A stretch of 64,000 nucleotides of DNA from Arsukibacterium ikkense (GTDB lineage Bacteria; Pseudomonadota; Gammaproteobacteria; Enterobacterales; Alteromonadaceae): assembly GCF_000987775.1 (NCBI RefSeq), contig NZ_LAHO01000003.1, forward strand, positions 1-64,000, read 5' to 3'. The position numbers and the translations under genes were made by a program. Each line of letters opens with the position of its first letter. Positions within the stretch are counted from its first letter, which is position 1. Shown here one piece after another: positions 37,674 to 46,309 of the stretch. A model generated the notes under the pieces. The model did not search any database. It was not told where the DNA came from and saw only the letters and a list, made by a program, of their open reading frames with translations.

Positions 37674-38453
37674 ATGAGAGTTGTTATTATCTCTGCCATA
37701 TTACTGACTTTAGCGGCTTGTTCAGTGGTTCCAAAGCCTGAGCTAAATATTACTCCAGCCAGCGTTGATAGCGTTAGCAGCACTATGCGAGCCCTGCAGC
37801 AACAAGCTAAACCACGTCAGCAAATTCCTGTTTCGGTGTATGCGTTTCGTGATCAAACAGGTCAGTACAAACCTCAGGGCAACGTATCCAGTTTTTCTAC
37901 AGCCGTCACGCAAGGTGCAACCTCAATTTTGACGCAGATCTTGCTGGACAGTGGCTGGTTTTCGCCGTTAGAGCGTGAAGGTTTACAAAATTTGCTAACC
38001 GAGCGAAAGATTCATGGCTCCAACAAAAAACTTAATGAATTGCCGCCCCTTAAAGAAGCCCGGCTGGTATTTGAAGGTGGCATTATAGGGTATGAAACCA
38101 ATTTGACGACTGGTGGTATTGGTGCAGAGTATTTTGGTCTGGGATTATCTGAGTTGTATCGTGAAGACCAGGTAACGGTATATTTGCGGGCAATAGATGT
38201 GCATACCGGCCAGGTGTTGTTATCTGTGTCTACGACTAAAAAAGTATTTTCCCAGGAATTACGGGCAGGCTTGTTTCGCTATGTTGCATTAAACCGACTG
38301 GTAGAAATGGAAGGTGGTTACTCAACCAATGAGCCTGTGCAGTATTGCGTAAAACAAGCAATGGAAAGCGCTGTGGTTGAGCTGATTAATGTCGGTCTGG
38401 AACGTGGCTTTTGGCGTGTCGACGATCAGGCAAGCCTGGCAACGGCGGGTTGA
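37674..38453 (+). CDS. csgG: Curli secretion channel CsgG (outer-membrane lipoprotein)
   Basis: 259 residues. The N-terminus MRVVIISAILLTLAAC has a lipobox with C16 as the lipidation site. The mature protein carries the CsgG core: VYAFRDQTGQYKP, STAVTQGATSILTQILLDSGWF, PLEREGLQNLLTERKI and GQVLLSVSTTKKVFSQELRAGLFR. It forms the nonameric outer-membrane pore that exports CsgA and CsgB. Its 3' end overlaps the convergent csgD-like gene by 28 bp. Confidence 0.95.
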   Translation: MRVVIISAILLTLAACSVVPKPELNITPASVDSVSSTMRALQQQAKPRQQIPVSVYAFRDQTGQYKPQGNVSSFSTAVTQGATSILTQILLDSGWFSPLEREGLQNLLTERKIHGSNKKLNELPPLKEARLVFEGGIIGYETNLTTGGIGAEYFGLGLSELYREDQVTVYLRAIDVHTGQVLLSVSTTKKVFSQELRAGLFRYVALNRLVEMEGGYSTNEPVQYCVKQAMESAVVELINVGLERGFWRVDDQASLATAG

Positions 38454-39103
38454 TAGTCGGTTACCAAACTGGATTGTTGCAGCCAACGCAGCAATTCAAC
38501 CCGGTTTCGTGCCTGAGTCTTTCTGAAAATGGCTGATAAATGCGCCTTGACGGTATGGGCGCTGATATTTAACGTTTCAGCTATTTCCTTATTACGGGCA
38601 CCCTCAGCTACCAGACCAATAATTCGTTTTTCTTGTTTGGTCAGCTGGGCGCTGGGCATAGCAGAAATATCAGAATTAAGCTTTTTAGGTTTATTTATCA
38701 GCATGTCTACTACGTCTGACATGACGGTTCTGGAGTAATACAGCTGACCTGACATTAACGATTTCAGCGCCGTTAACACCCGATCCAGTTGCTCATCACG
38801 ATAAACCAAGCCTCTGATCCCAGATTGCAACGCTAAGACGGGGTCAATCAATGCGCGCTCAGCCTGAAATATAAATAATGGGCTGCGCTGCATTAACTGA
38901 GACAACTCGCTTGAGATGCCTTTTTTTGTCAAATCCTGACTGTTAAACTGACAACCAACCAGAACGCCCGGTTTTACTGGTTGTTGCATAAAATCGCTAC
39001 GACTGCATTGCTGAACTTTTAAACCAACAGACTGAGCCAACATCGCAGTATTGTGCAATTGCTGGCGTTCTGTAAGAATAATCAACTTGGAAAACCGTTC
39101 CAT
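38426..39103 (-). CDS. csgD: CsgD-like LuxR-family regulator of curli
   Basis: 225 residues from ATG 39103, supported by GAGG 8 nt upstream; the GTG at 39112 overlaps that site. The C-terminal LuxR/NarL helix-turn-helix is LTKQEKRIIGLVAEG...NKEIAETLNISAHTVKAHLSAIFRK (about 150-205, split here). The N-terminal 140 residues look like a degenerate receiver without the usual phospho-acceptor Asp, as in CsgD. By position, facing the csg operon, it is the expected activator of curli genes. A dyad 21-43 bp upstream of its start shares its half-site with csgB. Confidence 0.85.
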   Translation of the reverse strand: MERFSKLIILTERQQLHNTAMLAQSVGLKVQQCSRSDFMQQPVKPGVLVGCQFNSQDLTKKGISSELSQLMQRSPLFIFQAERALIDPVLALQSGIRGLVYRDEQLDRVLTALKSLMSGQLYYSRTVMSDVVDMLINKPKKLNSDISAMPSAQLTKQEKRIIGLVAEGARNKEIAETLNISAHTVKAHLSAIFRKTQARNRVELLRWLQQSSLVTDYQPAVARLA

Positions 39104-39123
39104 TGTTTTCACCTCAAAACGAC

Positions 39124-39146
39124 TTTAGTCTGAATCTTAGACTAAA
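39124..39146. promoter_or_regulatory. Inverted repeat upstream of csgD, shared half-site with csgB
   Basis: TTTAGTCTGA (39124-39133) and TTAGACTAAA (39137-39146) form a dyad with 9 of 10 pairs and a 3-nt spacer. A TACAAT -10 for csgD lies at 39161-39166 on the minus strand, so the dyad covers the start of the transcript and may act as an operator or an mRNA hairpin. The left arm recurs identically before csgB. Confidence 0.5.
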
Positions 39147-39262
39147 ACAACATTGGATATATTGTACCGCACTGCTTTCAATTGCAACTATTGTTAGTCG
39201 GTAAGTTAAAATTAAGCTGCGACACTGCTACTAAGTATAGAGTTTTAGAACAAGGATGAGGA

Positions 39263-39730
39263 ATGCAGCCTATAAAAATTTTATTGGTTTGTTTGGGAAA
39301 TATCTGTCGGTCGCCATCGGCACAAGCCGTACTTCAGCATAAAGCGACGTTGCTACAGCTGAAGTTAGACATTGACTCTGCTGGCACCAGTGCCTCGCAT
39401 AAAGGAGAGCGGCCCGATAGCCGCAGTATCAGGGCCGGATTAAATAGAGGATACCATTTTGATGGCCTGCATTCACGGCCGGTGTTTGAACGGGATTTTA
39501 TTGATTTTGATTTAATCCTGGCTATGGATAACGATAATCTGGCTGAGTTAGTCCGACGTTGTCCACCAGAATACCGCCATAAAATTCGATTGTTTCTGGA
39601 ATACCATCCTGACTATCCACAGGTGACTGAGGTCCCTGATCCCTATTACAGTGGCAGTAAGGGCTTTGAATTGGTATTGGATTTAATAGAGCAGGCGAGT
39701 GAGCAGCTATTACAGCAACTTAAAAACTAG
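39263..39730 (+). CDS. Low-molecular-weight protein tyrosine phosphatase
   Basis: 155 residues with the C-x5-R signature C10-LGNICR16-S near the start and the acid Asp in DPYYSGSKGF near 130. It is the low-molecular-weight tyrosine phosphatase fold, as in Wzb/Etp, which act on tyrosine kinases of polysaccharide export; no such kinase or wza is in the window. It diverges from csgD across 159 bp, so a shared upstream region could serve both (inference). Confidence 0.93.
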   Translation: MQPIKILLVCLGNICRSPSAQAVLQHKATLLQLKLDIDSAGTSASHKGERPDSRSIRAGLNRGYHFDGLHSRPVFERDFIDFDLILAMDNDNLAELVRRCPPEYRHKIRLFLEYHPDYPQVTEVPDPYYSGSKGFELVLDLIEQASEQLLQQLKN

Positions 39731-39869
39731 ATAACGTTGGTATTTAGCGCTGCTTATAGCAATATCAGTTAAGGTAGAGTGAAAAACTCTGATTTTGGCA
39801 TTGAATTTACGTCCAGAAGTCTATAACTTTGCTACAGCTTGAATATTTCATTTATATAGGAAAACCATT

Positions 39870-41219
39870 GTGACGACCTGGACGCCAGATAGCTGGCGAG
39901 CTCTGCCCATTCAACAACAACCGTCTTATCAGGACCAGGCTTTACTGAAGCAGGTTGAGCAACAATTGCATCGCTATCCACCCTTGGTGTTTGCGCAGGA
40001 AACCCGTGATCTGCATAGTCAGTTAGGCCAGGTTGCAAATGGTCAGGGTTTTTTATTACAGGGGGGCGACTGTGCTGAAAGTTTTAACGACTTTAATGCA
40101 CCCAAAATTCGTGACACCTTTAAAGTGTTGCTACAAATGGCCGTGGTATTGACTTATGCCGGTGGTTTACCTGTGGTGAAAGTTGCCCGGATGGCTGGCC
40201 AATACGCGAAACCACGTTCCAGCGATCTGGAAACCATCAACGGTGTATCACTGCCCAGTTATCGTGGTGATATTGTTAATAGTTTTGAGTTTACTGAAGC
40301 TGCTCGCCAACCTGATCCTAACCGGCTGGTGACCGCTTATCATCATTCAGCGGCAACCCTTAATTTGTTACGGGCTTTTGCCCAGGGCGGTTTAGCTGAT
40401 TTGCATCAGGTCAGTAAATGGAACATGGGCTTTGTTGAGTCTAATCCGCTTAAAGATCGTTATCAAAATGTCGCGCAGCGTATTCAGGAAGCATTACGAT
40501 TTATGGAGATTTGTGGCATTACCGCCCAAAATTCGCCATCAATTCGCGAAACGCAACTTTATACGTCACATGAGGCGTTGTTGCTGAATTACGAGGAAGC
40601 ACTGACCCGTCGCGATTCGCTTACCGGCGACTGGTATGATTGCTCAGCACATATGGTGTGGATTGGTGAGCGCACCCGCCAGTTAGATCATGCTCATCTG
40701 GAATTCTTCCGCGGCATCCACAACCCGGTCGGAGTAAAAATAGGGCCTGGTATGCAGCCTGATGATCTTATCAGACTGATTGATGCCCTTAACCCTGATA
40801 ACACGGCGGGCCGGTTAACGCTGATCACCCGGATGGGCGCTGATAAACTGGCAGATAAATTACCCGCCTTAGTGCGCAGGGTAAAAGCGGAAGGGCGAAC
40901 AGTGGTATGGAGTTCAGACCCGATGCACGGTAATACGGTTAAAGCCAGTAACGACTATAAAACCCGGGATTTTGAAGCTATCTTACGTGAAATCCGCAAC
41001 TTTTTTGCGGTACATAAAGCAGAAGGTACGCATGCGGGTGGTATTCATCTGGAAATGACCGGTGAGCATGTCACTGAATGTACCGGCGGGGCTTATGGCT
41101 TAAGCGAACATGATTTAGGTAAACGCTACTTCACCCAGTGTGATCCCCGCTTAAATGCAGACCAGGTGTTGGAACTGGCATTTTTAATTGCCGATACCCT
41201 GAGTGCCAGTCGTAAATAG
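39870..41219 (+). CDS. Type II 3-deoxy-7-phosphoheptulonate synthase (DAHP synthase)
   Basis: 449 residues. First step of the shikimate pathway: PEP plus erythrose-4-phosphate gives DAHP. It is the plant/microbial class II type, not Aro[67 protein letters not shown] and [18 protein letters not shown] are all present. Start GTG 39870 with AGGA at 39858-39861. Monocistronic; its PEP demand links it to ppsA nearby, but no shared regulation is evident. Confidence 0.95.
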   Translation: MTTWTPDSWRALPIQQQPSYQDQALLKQVEQQLHRYPPLVFAQETRDLHSQLGQVANGQGFLLQGGDCAESFNDFNAPKIRDTFKVLLQMAVVLTYAGGLPVVKVARMAGQYAKPRSSDLETINGVSLPSYRGDIVNSFEFTEAARQPDPNRLVTAYHHSAATLNLLRAFAQGGLADLHQVSKWNMGFVESNPLKDRYQNVAQRIQEALRFMEICGITAQNSPSIRETQLYTSHEALLLNYEEALTRRDSLTGDWYDCSAHMVWIGERTRQLDHAHLEFFRGIHNPVGVKIGPGMQPDDLIRLIDALNPDNTAGRLTLITRMGADKLADKLPALVRRVKAEGRTVVWSSDPMHGNTVKASNDYKTRDFEAILREIRNFFAVHKAEGTHAGGIHLEMTGEHVTECTGGAYGLSEHDLGKRYFTQCDPRLNADQVLELAFLIADTLSASRK

Positions 41220-41230
41220 TTATTACATCA

Positions 41231-41262
41231 CAAAGTAAAGGCCCGCCAGGGCCTTTACTTTA
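41231..41262. terminator. Probable bidirectional terminator
   Basis: GTAAAGGCCC and GGGCCTTTAC arms (41235-41258) around GCCA, between the convergent DAHP synthase and ppsR genes. A short ACTTTA follows on the plus strand; on the minus strand the sequence continues CTTTGTG. Confidence 0.7.
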
Positions 41263-42069
41263 GTACTTATGCCGTTTTAAGCCCGTTTTGGCGATAATTT
41301 TGGCTGAAATTTCTTCAATCGATAAGTGGGTAGAATTTAAAAAGGGTATATGTTGCTGCTGGTACAACCGTTCTACTTCATTAAGTTCAGCACTGCATTG
41401 GCGGATTGAGGCATAGCGGCTGTCTGGCCGGCGTTGCTGGCGTATCTGACTCAGCCGTTCAGCGGTAATAGTTAAACCGAACAGCTTATCTTTGTTTCGT
41501 AGTAATTCAGGCGGCAGGCGTAATCGGTCCATATCTTCTTCTACAAAAGGGTAATTGGCGGCTTTAATGCCATATTGCAGTGCCAGATACAGGCTGGTGG
41601 GTGTTTTACCGGAGCGGCTAACGCCTACCAGAATAATATCAGCCTGATCAAAGTTTTTCATATTAGCGCCATCATCATTGGCTAGCGCATAGTTCACCGC
41701 GTCAATCCTGAAATCATAGGTTTTTTCATGCATGCTATGAGTACGATGGGTTTTCGGAACAGGTGCAATGCCCAGCTCACGTTGAATCGGTTCAACAAAC
41801 GTATTCAGAAAGTCGTAACACACCCCGTTACTACTGTTAATAATGTTACGCAGGCTGTCATCAACAAAGGTTTGAAAAATCAGCGGCCGTACGCCCGTTG
41901 TTTTATACCGATCATTGATCCGCTGTTTGACCTGTAACGCCATGTCATCTGTTTCGACGAAAGGAATGGTAATATGCTCAAATTGTGCTGGGAAAAGAGT
42001 CAGTAAGGCATGTCCAAACACCTCTGCTGTTATCGCCGTACCATCAGATATATAGAAAGCTGTGCGCAC
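41260..42069 (-). CDS. ppsR: PEP synthase regulatory protein (bifunctional kinase/pyrophosphorylase)
   Basis: 269 residues of the DUF299 family. It inactivates PEP synthase by ADP-dependent phosphorylation and reactivates it by Pi-dependent removal. The P-loop GVSRSGKTPTSLYLALQYG is at about 150-168, preceded by EKTYDFRIDAVNYALANDDG. E. coli PpsR is 277 residues. It is divergent from ppsA, its target, across 137 bp. Confidence 0.95.
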   Translation of the reverse strand: MRTAFYISDGTAITAEVFGHALLTLFPAQFEHITIPFVETDDMALQVKQRINDRYKTTGVRPLIFQTFVDDSLRNIINSSNGVCYDFLNTFVEPIQRELGIAPVPKTHRTHSMHEKTYDFRIDAVNYALANDDGANMKNFDQADIILVGVSRSGKTPTSLYLALQYGIKAANYPFVEEDMDRLRLPPELLRNKDKLFGLTITAERLSQIRQQRRPDSRYASIRQCSAELNEVERLYQQQHIPFLNSTHLSIEEISAKIIAKTGLKRHKY

Positions 42070-42206
42070 CGTAAACCCCGATTTGTTGTTATTAAATTAC
42101 ATGAAAATTAAGGTTTTAATTAACCTCAGCCAGAGTGTAAAATCGCTGTGCTATGTAATACTTGCTGTAAGCTTACACGCCCTACAACAAAAAATGGAGA
42201 CGAACT
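42070..42206. promoter_or_regulatory. Divergent ppsR/ppsA control region with two dyads
   Basis: The gap contains AGGTT-TTAATT-AACCT (42111-42126) and the perfect 12-bp palindrome TGTAAGCTTACA (42166-42177), 30 bp before the ppsA GTG. The latter's TGTAA/TTACA halves resemble HexR-like sites (recalled TGTAAT-N3-ATTACA), but the spacing is different. The regulator is unknown. Confidence 0.4.
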
Positions 42207-44585
42207 GTGCAAGAATTTGTGATTTGGTATGAAAAGCTGGGAATGCACGATGTGGATCGGGTAGGGGGCAAAAATGCGTCCTTAGGTGAGATGATCAGTA
42301 ACCTGGCTAGTGCCGGGGTGCAGGTACCAGGCGGTTTTGCCACCACAGCTGATGCCTTTAATCAGTTTCTTGAACAAAGCGGGGTCAACGAGCGCATTTA
42401 TCAGCTGCTCGACGGTCTCGATGTTGATGATATCACTGCTCTTAGCAAAGCTGGGGCACAAATCCGCCAGTGGGTTATTGATACGCCATTTCAACCAGAA
42501 TTAGAACAGGCGATCCGCCAGGGTTACCAGCAATTGCATGCGGAACCAACGCACGATGTCTCTTTTGCCGTTCGCTCGTCCGCTACCGCTGAAGATATGC
42601 CAGATGCTTCGTTCGCAGGCCAGCAGGAAACCTTCTTAAATGTTCGTGGTTATGATGCCGTCATTATTGCCATAAAACATGTGTTTGCGTCGTTATTTAA
42701 TGACCGGGCTATCTCTTATCGGGTGCATCAGGGATATGACCACCGCGGTGTTGCGCTATCAGCTGGTGTGCAGAAAATGGTTCGCTCTGATTTAGCGTCG
42801 TCTGGTGTCATGTTCAGTATTGATACTGAGTCGGGTTTTGAAGAGGTGGTCTTTATTACCTCTTCTTACGGCCTGGGCGAGATGGTTGTGCAGGGGGCAG
42901 TTAACCCTGATGAATTTTACGTCCATAAGCCAACCCTGGCGGCAGGTCGGCCGGCGGTGGTAAAGCGTAATTTAGGCAGTAAAAAAGTTGAAATGGTGTA
43001 CTCCTCTGAACAAGGCCATGGTAAACAGGTAAAAATAGTAGATATTGCCATTGAGCGCAGTCAGCAGTTCTCTTTAACCGATGCCGAGGTTGAAGAGCTG
43101 GCGAAACAAGCGGTGATTATTGCTGAGCACTATGGCCGGGCAATGGATATCGAATGGGCAAAAGACGGTAATGACGGCAAGTTATACATCGTGCAGGCAC
43201 GGCCCGAAACAGTAAAAAGCCGTGAAGATAGTAACAGCATGGAGCGTTTCCAGTTGCAAGGCAGCGCACCGGTGCTGGTGGAAGGCCGGGCAATTGGTCA
43301 GCGGATTGGTGCCGGCACTGTCAAAGTGCTGAAAGGTATCGAGCAGATGGACCAGATTGAGCCAGGTGATGTGCTGGTAACGGATATGACCGATCCGGAC
43401 TGGGAACCGATAATGAAGCGGGCTTCTGCGATAGTAACGAATCGCGGCGGCCGCACCTGTCATGCTGCCATTATTGCCAGAGAGCTGGGTATTCCGGCAG
43501 TGGTCGGCTGTGGCGATGCAACCAGTAAGCTGAAAACCGGCCAGCAGGTTACCGTATCCTGCGCAGAAGGTGACACCGGTTTTATTTATGAAGGCAAACT
43601 GGAGTATAAAGTGGTGAGTAGCCGGGTTGACCAGATGCCGGCGCTGAACTTAAAAATCATGATGAATGTCGGTAATCCGGAACGGGCGTTTTCCTTTGCT
43701 AAATTGCCGCATGCCGGTATTGGCCTGGCCCGCCTGGAATTTATTATTAACAGGATGATAGGTGTTCATCCTAAAGCCTTACTTAATTTTGATGCGCAGA
43801 CACCTGAGCTTAAAACCACGATCAACGAAATGATTGCCGGTTATGCCAATCCGGTGGAGTTTTATATCGCCAAACTGACGGAAGGTATTGCTACCTTAGC
43901 TTGTGCTTTCGCGCCGCAAAAAGTCATTGTCAGAATGTCTGATTTTAAATCAAACGAATATGCCAATCTGGTTGGCGGCCGTCAGTACGAGCCACATGAA
44001 GAAAACCCGATGATCGGCTTTCGTGGTGCCTCGCGTTATATATCCAAGGACTTCCGCGATTGCTTTGCCCTGGAAGTAGAAGCGTTGAAGCGGGTGCGCA
44101 ACGTAATGGGCTTTACCAATGTTGAGGTAATGATCCCGTTTGTACGAACCCTGGAAGAAGCCGCAGCAGTGATTGAGCTGTTAGCCGAGCATGGTTTAAA
44201 ACGCGGTGAAAATGGCCTGAGGGTTATTATGATGTGTGAACTGCCATCTAATGCGTTGCTCGCTGAAGAGTTTCTGGAATATTTCGATGGTTTTTCGATA
44301 GGTTCGAATGATTTAACCCAGTTAACCCTTGGTCTGGATCGGGACAGTGGTTTAATTGCCCACCTGTTTGATGAGCGTAACCCGGCTATTTATAAATTAC
44401 TGGAAATGGCCATTAAAACCTGTAAAGCCAAAGGCAAGTACATTGGTATTTGCGGGCAGGGTCCCTCTGATCATGAAGACTTTGCCGGCTGGTTAATGCA
44501 GCAAGGTATCGATAGCGTTTCTTTAAACCCGGATACGGTGTTGGAAACCTGGCTATATCTGGCAGAGAAATACGGTAACACTTGA
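42207..44585 (+). CDS. ppsA: Phosphoenolpyruvate synthase
   Basis: 792 residues, the same as E. coli PpsA. Makes PEP from pyruvate and ATP for gluconeogenesis. The N-terminal ATP-grasp domain (about 1-340) starts [13 protein letters not shown], the central phosphohistidine domain has [20 protein letters not shown] (the His is phosphorylated), and the C-terminal PEP-utilizing barrel includes [15 protein letters not shown] and [12 protein letters not shown]. Start GTG 42207 with GGAG at 42196-42199. Confidence 0.98.
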   Translation: MQEFVIWYEKLGMHDVDRVGGKNASLGEMISNLASAGVQVPGGFATTADAFNQFLEQSGVNERIYQLLDGLDVDDITALSKAGAQIRQWVIDTPFQPELEQAIRQGYQQLHAEPTHDVSFAVRSSATAEDMPDASFAGQQETFLNVRGYDAVIIAIKHVFASLFNDRAISYRVHQGYDHRGVALSAGVQKMVRSDLASSGVMFSIDTESGFEEVVFITSSYGLGEMVVQGAVNPDEFYVHKPTLAAGRPAVVKRNLGSKKVEMVYSSEQGHGKQVKIVDIAIERSQQFSLTDAEVEELAKQAVIIAEHYGRAMDIEWAKDGNDGKLYIVQARPETVKSREDSNSMERFQLQGSAPVLVEGRAIGQRIGAGTVKVLKGIEQMDQIEPGDVLVTDMTDPDWEPIMKRASAIVTNRGGRTCHAAIIARELGIPAVVGCGDATSKLKTGQQVTVSCAEGDTGFIYEGKLEYKVVSSRVDQMPALNLKIMMNVGNPERAFSFAKLPHAGIGLARLEFIINRMIGVHPKALLNFDAQTPELKTTINEMIAGYANPVEFYIAKLTEGIATLACAFAPQKVIVRMSDFKSNEYANLVGGRQYEPHEENPMIGFRGASRYISKDFRDCFALEVEALKRVRNVMGFTNVEVMIPFVRTLEEAAAVIELLAEHGLKRGENGLRVIMMCELPSNALLAEEFLEYFDGFSIGSNDLTQLTLGLDRDSGLIAHLFDERNPAIYKLLEMAIKTCKAKGKYIGICGQGPSDHEDFAGWLMQQGIDSVSLNPDTVLETWLYLAEKYGNT

Positions 44586-44620
44586 TTAAATTTACCGGCC
44601 GTGGCCGTTAATTAAGCGCT

Positions 44621-44646
44621 AAGCCCCATTGTCTGGGGCTTTTTTA
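44621..44646 (+). terminator. Rho-independent terminator of ppsA
   Basis: AAGCCCC (44621-44627) and GGGGCTT with a 7-nt ATTGTCT loop, then a T-run to 44645. Confidence 0.9.
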
Positions 44647-44719
44647 TAGCTATTCTCAGGCGCTTATGGCAAATTATTGGCAAATAACAGCAATAACATA
44701 ATGACTATAGGGGATCCAC

Positions 44720-46231
44720 ATGGAAGCTTTTGTTAATGCGCTTAATGGCATTATCTGGAGCCCGGCACTGATTTTTTTATGCCTTGGCGCCGGTTTGTTT
44801 TATTCAATTTTAACCCGTTTTGCTCAGGTTCGGCATTTTAAAGAAATGTGTAAGCTGCTGTTTAGCAGTAATGAATCAGAAAAAGGCATCTCGTCATTTC
44901 AAGCCTTAGCAGTATCACTATCAGGCCGGGTTGGGGTAGGTAATATTGCCGGTGTGGCAGCCGCCATTGGTTTTGGTGGCCCGGGTGCCATTTTCTGGAT
45001 GTGGGTAGTGGCGTTTTTAGGCGCCAGTACCGCTTATGCAGAGTCGACACTGGGACAAATTTATAAAGTTGAAGAAGATGGTCAGTATCGTGGTGGCCCA
45101 GCCTATTATTTTGAGCGTTGTCTGGGCCAGAAATGGCTGGCCATTATGTTTGCTATTTCGGCAATTATTGCCTGTGGTGTGTTTTTACCCGGCGTGCAGG
45201 CCAATGCGGTGGGTAACGCTTTCACCCAGGTATTTGGCGACGGCAATATGGTAATTACCAGTTTTGGTGAAGTTGGTACTCATAAACTGGTGGCGCTGGC
45301 GATTATTTTAATTGTGCTGGCCTTTATTATCTTTGGTGGTATTAAACGTATCGCGCATTTCACCCAAATTGTGGTGCCGTTTATGGCTCTGGGTTATATC
45401 GTGATGGCATTAATTATTGTCTTTTTAAATCTGGATAAAGTGCCAGGGGTGTTCAGCCTGATCTTATCTGATGCCTTTACTGCTCAGGCAGGTTTTGGTG
45501 CGGCTATTGGCTGGGGCGTAAAGCGCGGTATTTATTCTAATGAAGCAGGACAGGGCACAGGCCCGCATGCTGCGGCTGCGGCTGAAGTCGACCACCCGGC
45601 TCAGCAGGGGTTAGTGCAGGCATTTTCTGTTTATGTTGATACGCTGTTTGTCTGTACCGCTACCGCCTTAATGATTTTAATTACCCAGCAGTATAACGTG
45701 GTAGGTGAGCTGACCGATGGCAGCTTTATCGTCCAGAACGTCGATGCCGCAACTGAAATTGGCTCGGCGGCCTTTACTCAGATGGCGTTGTTAAGTGTGT
45801 TTGGTGATTTTGGTCAGTGGTTTGTAGGCCTGGCACTGTTTTTCTTTGCCTTCACCACGATCCTGGCTTACTACTATATTGCAGAAACCAATGTTGCTTA
45901 TTTAAACCGTTATTTTAAAGGTAATATTCCACTGGTACTGGTGAAAATTGTCATTATGGCAATGGTCGCTTACGGTATGGTCAATGCTGCCGGTTATGTC
46001 TGGGACATCGGTGATATTGGCGTGGGCTTAATGGCCTGGATTAATATCGTCGGTATTCTGGCGATTTTCTTTGTCGCCAAACCTGCCATGCTGTGTTTAC
46101 GTGATTATGAACAGCAAAAGAAAGCGGGTGGCCCGATTAGTTTTGACCCGGTAAAGCTTGGCATTAAGAACGCCACCTTCTGGGAAAAACGGCTGGCAAA
46201 GCAACAAGCTGAACAAACTAAACAGCCGTAA
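44720..46231 (+). CDS. Sodium:alanine symporter (AGCS family)
   Basis: 503 residues with about ten membrane segments. Family signatures: QALAVSLSGRVGVGNIAGVA (about 60-80), which is the AGCS motif, GPGAIFWMWVVAFLGASTAYAESTLGQ, and YSNEAGQGTGPHAAAAAEVDHP near 275. It carries alanine or glycine with sodium in. The substrate cannot be set more narrowly. The ATG follows AGGGGATCC. Bounded by terminators on both sides, so monocistronic. Confidence 0.95.
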   Translation: MEAFVNALNGIIWSPALIFLCLGAGLFYSILTRFAQVRHFKEMCKLLFSSNESEKGISSFQALAVSLSGRVGVGNIAGVAAAIGFGGPGAIFWMWVVAFLGASTAYAESTLGQIYKVEEDGQYRGGPAYYFERCLGQKWLAIMFAISAIIACGVFLPGVQANAVGNAFTQVFGDGNMVITSFGEVGTHKLVALAIILIVLAFIIFGGIKRIAHFTQIVVPFMALGYIVMALIIVFLNLDKVPGVFSLILSDAFTAQAGFGAAIGWGVKRGIYSNEAGQGTGPHAAAAAEVDHPAQQGLVQAFSVYVDTLFVCTATALMILITQQYNVVGELTDGSFIVQNVDAATEIGSAAFTQMALLSVFGDFGQWFVGLALFFFAFTTILAYYYIAETNVAYLNRYFKGNIPLVLVKIVIMAMVAYGMVNAAGYVWDIGDIGVGLMAWINIVGILAIFFVAKPAMLCLRDYEQQKKAGGPISFDPVKLGIKNATFWEKRLAKQQAEQTKQP

Positions 46232-46245
46232 TAAAGCGGTCAGAT

Positions 46246-46276
46246 AAAAAACCCGGTGCTTGCGCCGGGTTTTTTA
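46246..46276. terminator. Bidirectional rho-independent terminator
   Basis: AAAAAACCCGG and CCGGGTTTTTT around TGCTTGCG (46246-46275), between the convergent symporter and ABC exporter genes. Confidence 0.9.
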
Positions 46277-46309
46277 TTGGGCGAATGCTACAACAAGCAG
46301 GCTGGAAAG

